Below are positions 17,560-27,615 of a stretch of DNA of 64,000 bases, piece after piece. The notes below the pieces were generated by a model that was given only the letters and a program-made list of their open reading frames with translations, did not search any database and had not been told where the DNA came from. Within the stretch, counting starts at the first letter, position 1. Each line of letters starts with the position of its first letter. This DNA comes from Deltaproteobacteria bacterium (GTDB lineage: Bacteria; Myxococcota_A; Polyangia; Polyangiales; Ga0077539). The stretch is from positions 1 through 64,000 of the forward strand of contig JADJAE010000167.1 of assembly GCA_016704445.1 (NCBI GenBank), given 5' to 3'. The translations under genes were made by a program, and so were the position numbers.

Positions 17560-20500
17560 ATGCCACTTCCTCCAGCCCAGGGCCTCTACGATCCCAACCA
17601 CGAGCACGACGCCTGCGGTCTCGGCTTCGTCGCCCGGCTCGACCGCCGCGCCACGCACGACACCGTCACGCAGGCGTTGGAGATCCTCGCGAGGCTCACC
17701 CATCGCGGCGCCGCGGGCTGTGACCCGTACACCGGCGACGGCGCCGGGGTGATGCTCCAGATCCCGCACGAGCGCTACGCCGACGAGATGGCCCGCCAGG
17801 GGGTGCGCCTCCCGGAGCCCGGCAACTACGCCGTCGCGATGTGCTTCCTCTCCGCCGACCCCGCCCGTCGCCGCCGCATGGAGGCCATCCTCGAGGCCGC
17901 CGTCGAGCACCACGGGCAGCGGGTGCTCGGCTGGCGCGACGTCCCCACCGACGCGAGCGCCATCGGCCCGATGGCCCGCGACACCATGCCCGCCATCCGT
18001 CAGCTCTTCATCGGCCGAGAGGGCCCGCGCGAGGGCTTCGACCGCACGCTCTTCATGGTGCGAAAGCGCGCCGGGCGCACCGCCAGCGTCACCCTCGGCG
18101 GCGACGACTTCTACCTCTGCTCCTGCTCGTCCCGCACCGTCGTCTACAAGGGCCTGATGCTCGCCGAGCAGCTCGGGGACTTCTATCCCGACCTGCTCGA
18201 CCCTCGCACCGTTACCCGCCTCGCGGTGGTGCACTCGCGCTTCAGCACCAACACCTTCCCGAGCTGGGAGCGGGCCCACCCCTTCCGCTACCTGGCCCAC
18301 AACGGCGAGATCAATACCCTCAACGGTAATCGCGCCTGGATGCGCGCCCGCGAGGCCCTGCTGGAGTCGCCCCACTTCGGCGAGGCCATCGAGGACTTCA
18401 AGCCCATCATCCGATCGAGCGGGTCGGACAGCGCCTCGCTCGACAACGTCGTCGACTTCCTCGTCGCCAGCGGCCGCAGCCTGCCGCACGTGATGATGAT
18501 GCTCGTGCCCGAGGCGACCGGCGACGAGGCGATGTCGCCCGAGCGCAAGGCCTTCTACGACTACCACGCGTGCCTCATCGAGCCCTGGGACGGCCCCGCC
18601 GCGCTCGCCTTCTCCGACGGCGACCTCGTGGGCGCCATGCTCGACCGCAACGGGCTGCGCCCCGCCAAGTGGGCCGTCACCAGCGACGGGCTGGTGGTGC
18701 TCGCCAGCGAGCTCGGGGTGCTGCCGCTCGACCCGGCCACCGTGGTGCAGAAGGGGAGGGTGCAGCCGGGGAGGATGTTCCTGGTGGATACGCGCGAGGG
18801 GAGGGTGCTGCGCGACGAGGAGGTGAAGCACCGGGTGGCCACGCGCCAGCCGTACCGCGCCTGGCTCGCGGAGAACCGCATCGACCTCGACGACCTCCCC
18901 CCCGCCCGCAGCGCGTACACCCTCTCCCCCGACGACCTCCCTCGGCTGCACCAGATCTTCGGCTACACCGAGGAGGACCTCACCCGGGTGCTCCCTCCGA
19001 TGGCCGCCACCGGCGAGGAGGCCACCGGCTCGATGGGCGTCGACGCGCCGCTCGCCGTGCTCTCCGAGCGCCCGCAGAGCCTCTTCCGATACTTCAAACA
19101 GCAGTTCGCCCAGGTGACCAACCCCCCCATCGACCCCATCCGCGAGGCGGTGGTGATGTCGATGACCAGCTCCGTCGGCGGCGAGGGAAACCTCCTCGAC
19201 GAGACCCCGAAGCAGTGCCGCATGGTGCAGCTCAAGCACCCGGTGCTCACCAACGACGACGTCGCCCGGCTGCGACGCAGCGTGCCCGCGGACTTCCACG
19301 CCTGCACCCTCGCGATGCGCTTCGCCCGCCCCCCACAGGACGATCAGCGCAGCGCAGGGGCGCGCCTCCGAGAGGCCCTCGACACCCTCTGCCGCGAGGC
19401 CCGCGCGGCGGTCCTCTCGGGCGCCTCGCTGCTGATCCTGTCCGACCGCGACGTGGGCCCCGGGCACGTGCCCATCCCCTCGCTGCTGGCCCTCGGCGCG
19501 GTGCACCACGACCTCATCCGCACGGGCCTGCGCATGAAGGTCGGCATCGTCGTGGAGTCGGCCGAGCCCCGGGAGGTGAGCCACCTCGCGCTGCTGGTGG
19601 GCTACGGCGCGGGCGCTGTGAACCCCTACCTCGCCATGGAGACCGTGGCCGACCTCGCGCGCTCCGGGGTGCTGTCGGGAGAGCCCGACGCGGCCGTGAA
19701 GTACTACGTGAAGGCCCTGGTGAAGGGCCTCCAGAAGGTGATGTCCAAAATGGGCATCAGCGCGGTCTCGTCCTACCAGGGAGCGCAGATCTTCGAGGCC
19801 GTCGGCGTCGACCAGGCCGTCATCGACCGCTACTTCGCAGGCACCTCGTCGCGCATCCGAGGCGTCGGGCTCGACGAGATCGCCCGCGAGGCCCTCGCCC
19901 GCCACGACCGCGCCTATGGAGCGCACCCCGAGGCGCACCTCGACGTGGGGGGATTGATACACCTGCGCACGAAGGGCGAGGGGCACCTCTGGACCGCGAG
20001 CACCATCTCCGGGCTACAGCGCGCGGTGCGCGAGGGCGACGGCGACACCTACGCGGCCTGGGCGAGGGAGATCAACGAGCAGGGAGGGCGGCTGCTCACG
20101 CTGAGAGGCGCCTGGGACCTCGTGGCCCCGCCGGGCAACGCCCCGGTGTCGATTGAAGAGGTGGAGCCCGCGGTGGAGATCGTGAGGCGCTTCGCGACCG
20201 GGGCGATGAGCTTCGGATCGATCTCCAAGGAGGCCCACGAGACCCTCGCCGTCGCGATGAACCGGGTGGGCGCCCGCTCCAACACGGGCGAAGGCGGCGA
20301 GGACCCGGAGCGCTTCATCCCGCTGCCCAACGGGGACTCCAAGCGGTCGGCCATCAAGCAGGTGGCCTCGGGGCGCTTCGGGGTGACGGCGCACTACCTG
20401 GTCAACGCCGACGAGATCCAGATCAAGATGGCCCAGGGGGCCAAGCCCGGGGAGGGCGGCCAGCTCCCGGGACACAAGGTCGACGCGGTGATCGCGCGGG

Positions 20501-22104
20501 TGCGCCACTCGACGCCGGGCGTGACGCTGATCTCCCCGCCGCCGCACCACGACATCTACTCGATCGAAGACCTGGCGCAGCTCATCTTCGACCTGCGCAA
20601 CGTGAACCCCACCGCGCGCATCAGCGTGAAGCTGGTCTCCGAGGCGGGCGTCGGAACGGTCGCCGCGGGCGTGGCCAAGGCCCTGGCCGACGTGATCCTG
20701 ATCTCCGGGCACGACGGTGGGACGGGCGCTGCGCCGCTGACCTCCATCCACCACGCCGGAACCCCCTGGGAGCTCGGCCTCGCCGAGGCGCAGCAGGTGC
20801 TGGTGCTCAACGGCCTGCGCGGCCGGGTGCGCCTGCAGGTGGACGGCCAGCTGCGCACCGGGCGCGACGTGGTGGTGGGCGCGCTGCTGGGCGCCGAGGA
20901 GTTCGGGTTCAGCACCGGGCCGCTGGTGGCGATGGGCTGTCTGATGATGCGCAAGTGTCACCTCAACACCTGCCCCGTCGGCATCGCCACGCAGGACCCG
21001 GAGCTGCGAAAGCGCTTCTCGGGCGCGCCGGAGCACGTCATCCGATATCTCTTCTTCGTGGCCGAGGAGGTACGTGCCCTCCTCGCCTCGCTGGGCTTCC
21101 GCTCGCTCGAAGAGGCAGTCGGCAGGGTGGAGTGCATCGCCCCGAAGAAGCCCGAGGGAGAGCCCGTGGGGGCCTGGTGGAAGGCCCGCCGGCTGGACTT
21201 CAGCGAGGTGCTCTACCGCCCCAAGGAGGCCGCGACGAGCGCGCTTCACTGCGTGGAGCCCGTGGCGCACACCCTCGACGCGGTGCTCGACCGCGCGCTC
21301 GCCCCGCGGGCGGCGGCGGCGCTGGAGCGCGGGGAGCGCGTCGCGCTGGAGACGCCCATCCGCAACAGCGACCGGGCCTTCGGGGCGATGTTGTCCGGAG
21401 AGATCGCCCGGCGTCACGGCGAGGCGGGCCTCGCGGACGACACCCTGGTGATCACCGCCCACGGCAGCGCGGGGCAGTCCTTCGGCGCCTTCGGCGCTCC
21501 GGGCCTGACGCTCGCGCTCTGGGGAGACGCCAACGACTATGTCGGCAAGGGGCTGTCGGGCGCGGTGCTGGCGATCTGCCCACCGGAGGCTTCGCCCTTC
21601 GAGCACGAGTCGCAGGTGATCGTCGGCAACACGGTGCTCTACGGGGCGACCCGGGGGAGGGCCTTCTTCAACGGTCGCGCGGGGGAGCGCTTCGCGGTGC
21701 GCAACAGCGGCGCGGCGGCGGTGGTGGAGGGCGTCGGCGACCACGGCTGCGAGTACATGACCGGAGGGACGGTCGTGGTGCTGGGCTCGACGGGCCGCAA
21801 CTTCGCCGCGGGGATGAGCGGTGGAGTGGCCTATGTGTTCAATGAAGACGGCGGCTTCGCGGCGCGGTGCAACCCCGACACGGTGGCGCTGGAGGCGCTG
21901 AGCGAGGACGACGTCCAGGCGCTGCGCGCGCTGGTGGAGGAGCACGCGGCGCGCACCGGGAGCCCGAAGGCGAAGGCGCTGCTGGGGCGCTGGTCGGAGT
22001 CCGTGGGGCGCTTCGTGAAGGTGATGCCCGAGGAGCTTCGCCGGGCGCAGGCGGCGCAGCGGGCGAAGGCCGAGGGCGCGGCGACGGTCGAGGCGAGGGC
22101 GTAA
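17560..22104 (+). CDS. gltB: Glutamate synthase (NADPH) large subunit
   Basis: This 1514-aa protein is the standard length of the alpha subunit. Processing after an 18-residue leader would expose Cys19 (HDACGLGF), the glutaminase nucleophile. The central region and the FMN/2-oxoglutarate domain follow: TGAMSFGSISKEAHETLA, HDGGTGAAPLTSIHHAG. The 3Fe-4S cluster cysteines are Cys1127, Cys1133 and Cys1138 (CLMMRKCHLNTC). The GXGXG-rich C-terminal helix domain (YMTGGTVVVLGSTGRNFAAG) closes the protein. It makes two glutamate from glutamine and 2-oxoglutarate. The last base is shared with the gltD start. A 10-bp direct repeat CGTCGCGTCA (17527, 17550) precedes the ATG. Confidence 0.97.
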   Translation: MPLPPAQGLYDPNHEHDACGLGFVARLDRRATHDTVTQALEILARLTHRGAAGCDPYTGDGAGVMLQIPHERYADEMARQGVRLPEPGNYAVAMCFLSADPARRRRMEAILEAAVEHHGQRVLGWRDVPTDASAIGPMARDTMPAIRQLFIGREGPREGFDRTLFMVRKRAGRTASVTLGGDDFYLCSCSSRTVVYKGLMLAEQLGDFYPDLLDPRTVTRLAVVHSRFSTNTFPSWERAHPFRYLAHNGEINTLNGNRAWMRAREALLESPHFGEAIEDFKPIIRSSGSDSASLDNVVDFLVASGRSLPHVMMMLVPEATGDEAMSPERKAFYDYHACLIEPWDGPAALAFSDGDLVGAMLDRNGLRPAKWAVTSDGLVVLASELGVLPLDPATVVQKGRVQPGRMFLVDTREGRVLRDEEVKHRVATRQPYRAWLAENRIDLDDLPPARSAYTLSPDDLPRLHQIFGYTEEDLTRVLPPMAATGEEATGSMGVDAPLAVLSERPQSLFRYFKQQFAQVTNPPIDPIREAVVMSMTSSVGGEGNLLDETPKQCRMVQLKHPVLTNDDVARLRRSVPADFHACTLAMRFARPPQDDQRSAGARLREALDTLCREARAAVLSGASLLILSDRDVGPGHVPIPSLLALGAVHHDLIRTGLRMKVGIVVESAEPREVSHLALLVGYGAGAVNPYLAMETVADLARSGVLSGEPDAAVKYYVKALVKGLQKVMSKMGISAVSSYQGAQIFEAVGVDQAVIDRYFAGTSSRIRGVGLDEIAREALARHDRAYGAHPEAHLDVGGLIHLRTKGEGHLWTASTISGLQRAVREGDGDTYAAWAREINEQGGRLLTLRGAWDLVAPPGNAPVSIEEVEPAVEIVRRFATGAMSFGSISKEAHETLAVAMNRVGARSNTGEGGEDPERFIPLPNGDSKRSAIKQVASGRFGVTAHYLVNADEIQIKMAQGAKPGEGGQLPGHKVDAVIARVRHSTPGVTLISPPPHHDIYSIEDLAQLIFDLRNVNPTARISVKLVSEAGVGTVAAGVAKALADVILISGHDGGTGAAPLTSIHHAGTPWELGLAEAQQVLVLNGLRGRVRLQVDGQLRTGRDVVVGALLGAEEFGFSTGPLVAMGCLMMRKCHLNTCPVGIATQDPELRKRFSGAPEHVIRYLFFVAEEVRALLASLGFRSLEEAVGRVECIAPKKPEGEPVGAWWKARRLDFSEVLYRPKEAATSALHCVEPVAHTLDAVLDRALAPRAAAALERGERVALETPIRNSDRAFGAMLSGEIARRHGEAGLADDTLVITAHGSAGQSFGAFGAPGLTLALWGDANDYVGKGLSGAVLAICPPEASPFEHESQVIVGNTVLYGATRGRAFFNGRAGERFAVRNSGAAAVVEGVGDHGCEYMTGGTVVVLGSTGRNFAAGMSGGVAYVFNEDGGFAARCNPDTVALEALSEDDVQALRALVEEHAARTGSPKAKALLGRWSESVGRFVKVMPEELRRAQAAQRAKAEGAATVEARA

Positions 22105-23579
22105 TGGGACGACCGCGAGGGTTTCTCGAGATCCGTCGATCGAAGGCGGAGTCGCGGCCGGTGGCGGTGCGCGTGCATGACTGGAAGGAGCTCGACCTGT
22201 CGCCGCCGGAGCCGGCGGTGAGGGAGCAGGCGGCGCGCTGCATGGACTGCGGTGTGCCCTTCTGCATGGGGGGCGTAGCGCCTGCCATGAAGACCGGTTG
22301 TCCATTGGGCAACCTGATTCCGGACTTCAATGACCTGGTGATGAAGGGTCGCTGGGAGGAGGCCTCGGCGGAGCTTCACGAGACCAACAACTTCCCCGAG
22401 GTGACGGGGAGGGTGTGCCCCGCTCCCTGCGAGGGGAGCTGCGTGCTGGCGCTGGGGAGCATCCCCACGGAGGGCGGCCGAGAGGCGCCCGGGGCGGTGA
22501 GCATCAAGCTGATCGAGAAGGAGATCGCCGACCGGGCGATGGCGCAGGGGAGCGCGCTGACGCCGAGGCTCTCGGTGTTGCGCAGCGGCAAGCGCGTGGC
22601 GGTGGTGGGATCGGGCCCTGCGGGTCTGGCGTGCGCGCAGCAGCTCGCCCGGCTGGGGCACGACGTGACGGTGTACGAGCGCGACGACCGGGTGGGGGGA
22701 TTGCTGCGGTATGGCATCCCCGACTTCAAGCTGGAGAAGGCGCAGCTCGACGCGCGGGTGAAGCAGATGAGCGCCGAGGGCGTGGTGTTTCGCACGGGCG
22801 TCCGCGTGGGGGAGGACCTCTCCGGCGAGACCCTGCGCGGGGGCTGCGACGCGGTGGTGCTGTGCGGCGGGGCGATGGTCCCGAGGGCGCTGGAGGTCGA
22901 GGGCGCCGGGGCGGAGGGGGTGGTGCAGGCGATGGTCTACCTCACCCAGCAGAACCGCCGCGTGGCTGGGGACATGGTTCCGGACCGCGACGCGGTGCTG
23001 GCCACCGGGCGCCGGGTGGTGGTGCTGGGCGGCGGGGACACGGGCTCGGACTGCGTGGGCACGGCGATACGCCAGGGGGCGAGGAGCGTCACCTCCCTGG
23101 AGCTGATGCCCCGGCTGCCCGGCGAGCGCGCGCCGGGCAACGCGTGGCCCGAGTGGCCGTGGGTGTTTCGCACGTCGAGCTCCCACGAGGAGGGCGGCGA
23201 GCGGGAGTTCGGGGTGCTGACGAAGCGGGTGCGCACCGACGCCCACGGCCGGGTGGAGGCGCTGGAGGTGGTGCGCGTCGAGCGCAAGCGGGGCGTGATG
23301 ACGGAGGTCGCGGGGAGCGAGCACGACATCGCCTGCGACCTGGTGCTGCTGGCCATGGGCTTCGTGGGCTCGTCGAGGGAGGGCCTGCTGACGCAGCTCG
23401 GCGTGGCGATGGACGGCCGCGGCAACGTGGTGGCGGACGACCACGCCACCTCGGCGCCGGGGGTCTTCGTGGCGGGCGACATGCGAAGAGGGGCCTCGCT
23501 GGTGGTGTGGGCGATCGCCGAGGGTCGCCGCGCGGCCGAGCGGGTGGACGCGTGGCTGGGGAGGACGGCGCGGGGGTGA
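22104..23579 (+). CDS. gltD: Glutamate synthase small subunit
   Basis: The 491-aa protein starts at ATG 22104, within the gltB stop codon (TAATG). The N-terminal part has the Cys groups for two 4Fe-4S clusters: CMDCGVPFCMGG, TGCPLGNLIPDF, CPAPCEGSC. The FAD loop VVGSGPAGLACAQQL and the NADPH loop VVLGGGDTGSDCVG follow. It passes NADPH electrons to GltB. A C-terminal FVAGDMRRGASLVVWAIAEG completes the FAD fold. A longer upstream reading is a frame shadow inside gltB. Confidence 0.96.
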   Translation: MGRPRGFLEIRRSKAESRPVAVRVHDWKELDLSPPEPAVREQAARCMDCGVPFCMGGVAPAMKTGCPLGNLIPDFNDLVMKGRWEEASAELHETNNFPEVTGRVCPAPCEGSCVLALGSIPTEGGREAPGAVSIKLIEKEIADRAMAQGSALTPRLSVLRSGKRVAVVGSGPAGLACAQQLARLGHDVTVYERDDRVGGLLRYGIPDFKLEKAQLDARVKQMSAEGVVFRTGVRVGEDLSGETLRGGCDAVVLCGGAMVPRALEVEGAGAEGVVQAMVYLTQQNRRVAGDMVPDRDAVLATGRRVVVLGGGDTGSDCVGTAIRQGARSVTSLELMPRLPGERAPGNAWPEWPWVFRTSSSHEEGGEREFGVLTKRVRTDAHGRVEALEVVRVERKRGVMTEVAGSEHDIACDLVLLAMGFVGSSREGLLTQLGVAMDGRGNVVADDHATSAPGVFVAGDMRRGASLVVWAIAEGRRAAERVDAWLGRTARG

Positions 23580-23630
23580 ATCCCTCGACGCGCGGCGTCG
23601 ACGCGCCGTAGTGTGTCGCCCCTTACGACC

Positions 23631-25361
23631 ATGAGCGACCCAGAGCACACCAAAGGCACGGCCCCTCGGACGGACGACGGACCCGGCAACTTCGTCGATG
23701 ACCTCGTGCGCGATGACCTCGCGGCGGGCCTCAACGCCGGTCGCCTCATGACCCGCTTTCCCCCGGAGCCCAACGGCTACCTCCACCTTGGCCACGCCAA
23801 GTCGATCACCCTCAACTTCGGGCTCGCGCAGCGCCACGGCGGGGTGTGCAACCTCCGCTTCGACGACACCAACCCGGCCACCGAGGAGGTGGAGTACGTC
23901 GAGTCGATCAAGGCCGACGTGCGCTGGCTCGGCTACGAGTTCGGCGAGCGGCTGTACTTCGCCTCGGACTACTTCGAGCAGCTCTACGCCTGGGCCGAGA
24001 AGCTCATCGGCGAGGGCCGCGCCTACGTCGACTCGCAGGACCTCGAGGCCATCCGCGCGGGCCGCGGGGACTTCCACCGCCCCGGGGTGAACAGCCCCTT
24101 CCGCGGCCGCACGGTGGCCGAGAACCTCGACCTCTTCCGACGGATGCGCGCTGGGGAATTCCCCGACGGCGCCCACGTGCTGCGCGCGAAGATCGACATG
24201 GCCTCGAAGGACCTCAACCTCCGCGACCCGTTGATGTACCGGATCCGCCATGCGACGCACCATCGCACCGGCGACAAGTGGTGCATCTACCCGATGTACG
24301 ACTGGGCGCACGGGGAGAGCGACGCCATCGAAGGGGTGACGCACTCCATCTGCACGCTGGAGTTCATCAACCACCGGGGGCTGTACGAGTGGTTTCTCGA
24401 GGCGATCGGGGTCGAGCAGAAGCCGAAGCAGATCGAGTTCGGCAAGCTCAACCTGTCGTACACGGTGCTCTCCAAGCGGCGCATGAAGGAGCTGGTCGAG
24501 GGCGGCCATGTGAGCGGCTGGGATGATCCGCGGATGCCCACGCTGGCGGCGGTTCGGCGGCGGGGCTTCACCCCGGAGGCGCTGAGGGCCTTCTGCGAGC
24601 GCGTGGGCGTGTCGAAGCGCGACGGCGTGGCGGACGTGACGCTGCTCGAGCACGCGGTGCGAGAAGACCTCAACGCGCGCTCTCCGCGCGTGATGGGGGT
24701 CTTGCGACCGCTGAAGGTGATCATCGAGAACCTCCCGGAGGGGGAGGTGATCTGGTTCGACGCGGCGGTGCACCCCGAGCACCCGGAGCTGGGGACGCGG
24801 AAGGTGCCCTTCGCGAGGGAGCTGTTCATCGAGCGGGAGGACTTCATGGAAGACCCGCCGAAGAAGTTCTTCCGGCTGAGCGTGGGGCGCGAGGTGCGGC
24901 TGCGCTACGCGTGCTTCATCACCTGCACCGGGGTCGAGAAGGACCCGGCCACGGGAGAGGTCACCACGCTGCGCTGCACCTGGGATCCGGCGACGAAGGG
25001 CGGCGACTCGCCCGACGGGCGCAAGGTGAAGGGCACCCTCCACTGGGTGAGCGCGGCGCACGCGGTGGACGCCGAGGTGCGGCTCTACGACCGGCTCTTC
25101 AAGGTCGAAGACCCGATGGAGGTGCCCGAGGGCGGGAGCTGGAAGGACCACCTCAACACCGAGTCGTTGACCGTGCTGACGGGCTGCAAGCTGGAGCCGT
25201 CGCTCGCGGGCGCTGCGGCGGGCGAGCGCTTCCAGTTCGAGCGCATGGGGTACTTCTGCGTGGACACCCGCGACTCGAAGCCGGGCGCGCTGGTGTTCAA
25301 CCGCACCATCGGCCTCGCCGACTCGTGGGCCAAGATGCTCGCCGCCAACAAGGTGGGCTGA
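23631..25361 (+). CDS. glnS: Glutaminyl-tRNA synthetase
   Basis: The 576-aa enzyme starts at ATG 23631, excluding an in-frame GTG 18 bases upstream. It is a class I synthetase. PPEPNGYLHLGHAKS carries the HIGH-type motif HLGH (52-55), and VLSKRRMKEL is the KMSKS-type loop. RFDDTNPATEEVEYV and MYDWAHGESDAIEGVTHS are GlnRS-specific. Beta-barrel anticodon-binding domains fill the C-terminal 230 residues. It charges tRNA-Gln directly. Adjacent to gltBD, it forms a glutamine-related group. Confidence 0.96.
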   Translation: MSDPEHTKGTAPRTDDGPGNFVDDLVRDDLAAGLNAGRLMTRFPPEPNGYLHLGHAKSITLNFGLAQRHGGVCNLRFDDTNPATEEVEYVESIKADVRWLGYEFGERLYFASDYFEQLYAWAEKLIGEGRAYVDSQDLEAIRAGRGDFHRPGVNSPFRGRTVAENLDLFRRMRAGEFPDGAHVLRAKIDMASKDLNLRDPLMYRIRHATHHRTGDKWCIYPMYDWAHGESDAIEGVTHSICTLEFINHRGLYEWFLEAIGVEQKPKQIEFGKLNLSYTVLSKRRMKELVEGGHVSGWDDPRMPTLAAVRRRGFTPEALRAFCERVGVSKRDGVADVTLLEHAVREDLNARSPRVMGVLRPLKVIIENLPEGEVIWFDAAVHPEHPELGTRKVPFARELFIEREDFMEDPPKKFFRLSVGREVRLRYACFITCTGVEKDPATGEVTTLRCTWDPATKGGDSPDGRKVKGTLHWVSAAHAVDAEVRLYDRLFKVEDPMEVPEGGSWKDHLNTESLTVLTGCKLEPSLAGAAAGERFQFERMGYFCVDTRDSKPGALVFNRTIGLADSWAKMLAANKVG

Positions 25362-25467
25362 AACCCCTCCGCGTGAACGCCTCCCCCCTCGCCGGGCAAC
25401 GCTTGAAGGGCGCTGCGGGATGGTCTAGTCCGCCCCGTCGGCTTCGATCCCCGCAGAGGAGACGTTC

Positions 25468-27615
25468 ATGCAGCAGGTCGTTCAGGAAGTGCGCTCGGGC
25501 AAGACCGGCGTCCGTGAGATCCCCGCGCCGGTAGCAAGCTCCGGGCAGGTGGTGGTCGCGACGGCGGCCTCGCTGGTCTCCGCCGGCACCGAGCGCTACG
25601 TCGTCGAGCTCGCGCGCAAGAGCCTCATCGGCAAGGCCCGAGAGCGGCCCGACCACGTGCGCCGGGTGCTCCAGAAGCTGAAGTCCGAGGGATTGGTCAC
25701 CACCGCGCAGCAGGTGATGGCCAAGCTCGATGAGCCCATGCCCCTCGGGTACTCGTCCGCGGGGGTGATCCTGGAGTGCGGCCGCGGGGTGCAGGAGTAC
25801 AAGCCCGGCGACCGCGTCGCGACCGCGGGGCCGCACGCGGGCGTGGTGAGCGTGGGGCGCAACCTGGTGGCGCTCATCCCCGAGGGGGTGACCTTCGAGC
25901 AGGCCGCGTACACCAGCGTCGCCAGCATCGGCCTGGAGGGCGTGCGCCTCGCGCGCGCGACGCTCGGCGAGCGGGTGCTGGTCATCGGCCTCGGGCTCAT
26001 CGGGCAGATCTGCGTGGCGCTGCTGAAGGCCCAGGGGTGCCGGGTGTTCGGCACGGACATCGACCCGGCCAAGCTGGAGCTCGCGAAGACCTTCGGCGCC
26101 GACGCCGTGGGCCTCGGGTCGCCGCGGCAGGCGGTGCGCGACTTCGCGGGCGCCCAAGGGGTCGACGCGGTGGTCATCACGGCCGCGACGCAGAGCAACG
26201 AGCCCATCGAGTTCGCCGCGGAGGTCACCCGGCAGAAGGGCCGCATCGTGCTGGTCGGCGTGGTGGGCCTCAACCTCCCTCGCGCTCCCTTCTTCCTGAA
26301 GGAGCTGGAGTTCACCGTGTCGTCCTCCCTCGGCCCGGGCCGCATGGACCCGTCGTACGAGGAGAAGGGCGTCGACTATCCCTTCGGCCACGTGCGCTGG
26401 ACGTCGCAGCGCAACATGGGGGCCATCCTCGACCTCATGGCGCAGGGCAAGCTCCCGGTGGAGAAGCTCACCACGCACCGCTTCCCCATCGCGCAGGCCG
26501 CCGAGGCCTACGACCTCATCACCAGCGACGCCCCGGTGCTGGGCGCGGTGCTCACCTACCCCGATGCTCCCGCCGCGCCGTCGCGCCGCGTCGAGCTGCG
26601 CTCTCCCCGCGCGGTGGGCTCGTCCGAGCTGGGCGTCTCGCTCATCGGCGCGGGCAACTACGCCCGGCTGGTGATGATGCCCGCCTTCGCGAAGCTCGGG
26701 CCCGTGCGCTGGCGCGGCCTCTCCACCGCGCGAGGGCTCAACGCCGAGCACTCGGGCCGCAAGATGGACTTCGACTTCGCCACCACCGAGGTCGACGAGC
26801 TCTTCAATGATCCGGGGACGCGCGCGGTCTTCGTCGCGACGCGCCACGACCTGCACGCCGACCTGGTGATCCGGGCGCTGCGCGCGGGCAAGCACGTCTT
26901 CGTGGAGAAGCCCCTGTGCATCACCGAGGAGGAGCTCGCCCGGGTGAAGGAGACCGTGGAGTCGCTCGGCCGCGACTGCCCGATGCTGATGGTGGGCTTC
27001 AACCGCCGCTTCGCCCCGGCGCTCGACCGGGTGCGGGGGTTCTTCTCCGACGTGGGCGCGCGCACGGTGAGCTTCCGCTTCGCGCCGGGAGCGATCCCCG
27101 GCAACGCGTGGCCGCAGGACGAGGACATCGGCGGCGGTCGCATCGTCGGCGAGGCCTGCCACGCCATCGACGCCTGCGTGGCCCTCCAGGGCAGCGGCCC
27201 GGTGAAGGTCTACGCGGAGTCCGTCGCCATGAACCCCGGGCTGGAGACCACCGACGACCAGGTGTTCATCACCATCCGCCACGCCAACGGGGGCGTGTCC
27301 AACGTGTCGTACCAGGCGGGCGGCGACCGCGCGGGCCCGGTGGAGCGCATCGAGGTCTTCGGCGGCGGTCGCACCGCGGTGATCGACGAGTGGGACGACG
27401 TCTCGCTCTGGAAGGGTGAGCGCCGCACCGACGAGAAGGCCCACAAGGACCGTGGGCACGCCGCGGGCTTCAAGGCCTTCGTCGAGGCGGTGCGCCAGGG
27501 CGGTCCGTGGCCCATCTCGTGGGAGGAGACCTACGGCACCGCGCGCGCGACGCTGATGGCCGTGCGCAGCCTGCGAGAGGGTCTGCCGGTGACGCTCGAC
27601 GGGGACGGCGAGTGA
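25468..27615 (+). CDS. Bi-domain oxidoreductase (MDR dehydrogenase + Gfo/Idh/MocA)
   Basis: The 715-aa protein starts at ATG 25468 behind GAGGAGA. Residues about 1-350 form a medium-chain dehydrogenase-like half: the nucleotide loop is LVIGLGLIGQICVALLKAQG, and the usual Zn-site GHE is absent. Residues about 390-700 form a Gfo/Idh/MocA half: LIGAGNYARLVMMPAF, then GKHVFVEKPLCITEEEL and GFNRRFAPALDRV. Such fusions are found in surface-polysaccharide and sugar-modification clusters. Its stop overlaps the ATP-grasp start by one base, so the two probably work together. Confidence 0.9.
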   Translation: MQQVVQEVRSGKTGVREIPAPVASSGQVVVATAASLVSAGTERYVVELARKSLIGKARERPDHVRRVLQKLKSEGLVTTAQQVMAKLDEPMPLGYSSAGVILECGRGVQEYKPGDRVATAGPHAGVVSVGRNLVALIPEGVTFEQAAYTSVASIGLEGVRLARATLGERVLVIGLGLIGQICVALLKAQGCRVFGTDIDPAKLELAKTFGADAVGLGSPRQAVRDFAGAQGVDAVVITAATQSNEPIEFAAEVTRQKGRIVLVGVVGLNLPRAPFFLKELEFTVSSSLGPGRMDPSYEEKGVDYPFGHVRWTSQRNMGAILDLMAQGKLPVEKLTTHRFPIAQAAEAYDLITSDAPVLGAVLTYPDAPAAPSRRVELRSPRAVGSSELGVSLIGAGNYARLVMMPAFAKLGPVRWRGLSTARGLNAEHSGRKMDFDFATTEVDELFNDPGTRAVFVATRHDLHADLVIRALRAGKHVFVEKPLCITEEELARVKETVESLGRDCPMLMVGFNRRFAPALDRVRGFFSDVGARTVSFRFAPGAIPGNAWPQDEDIGGGRIVGEACHAIDACVALQGSGPVKVYAESVAMNPGLETTDDQVFITIRHANGGVSNVSYQAGGDRAGPVERIEVFGGGRTAVIDEWDDVSLWKGERRTDEKAHKDRGHAAGFKAFVEAVRQGGPWPISWEETYGTARATLMAVRSLREGLPVTLDGDGE

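Noticed and set aside
21831..25151. A 1106-aa minus-strand frame across gltD and glnS
   Set aside because: His/Arg/Leu-rich shadow translation. The plus strand encodes two well-known enzymes here.
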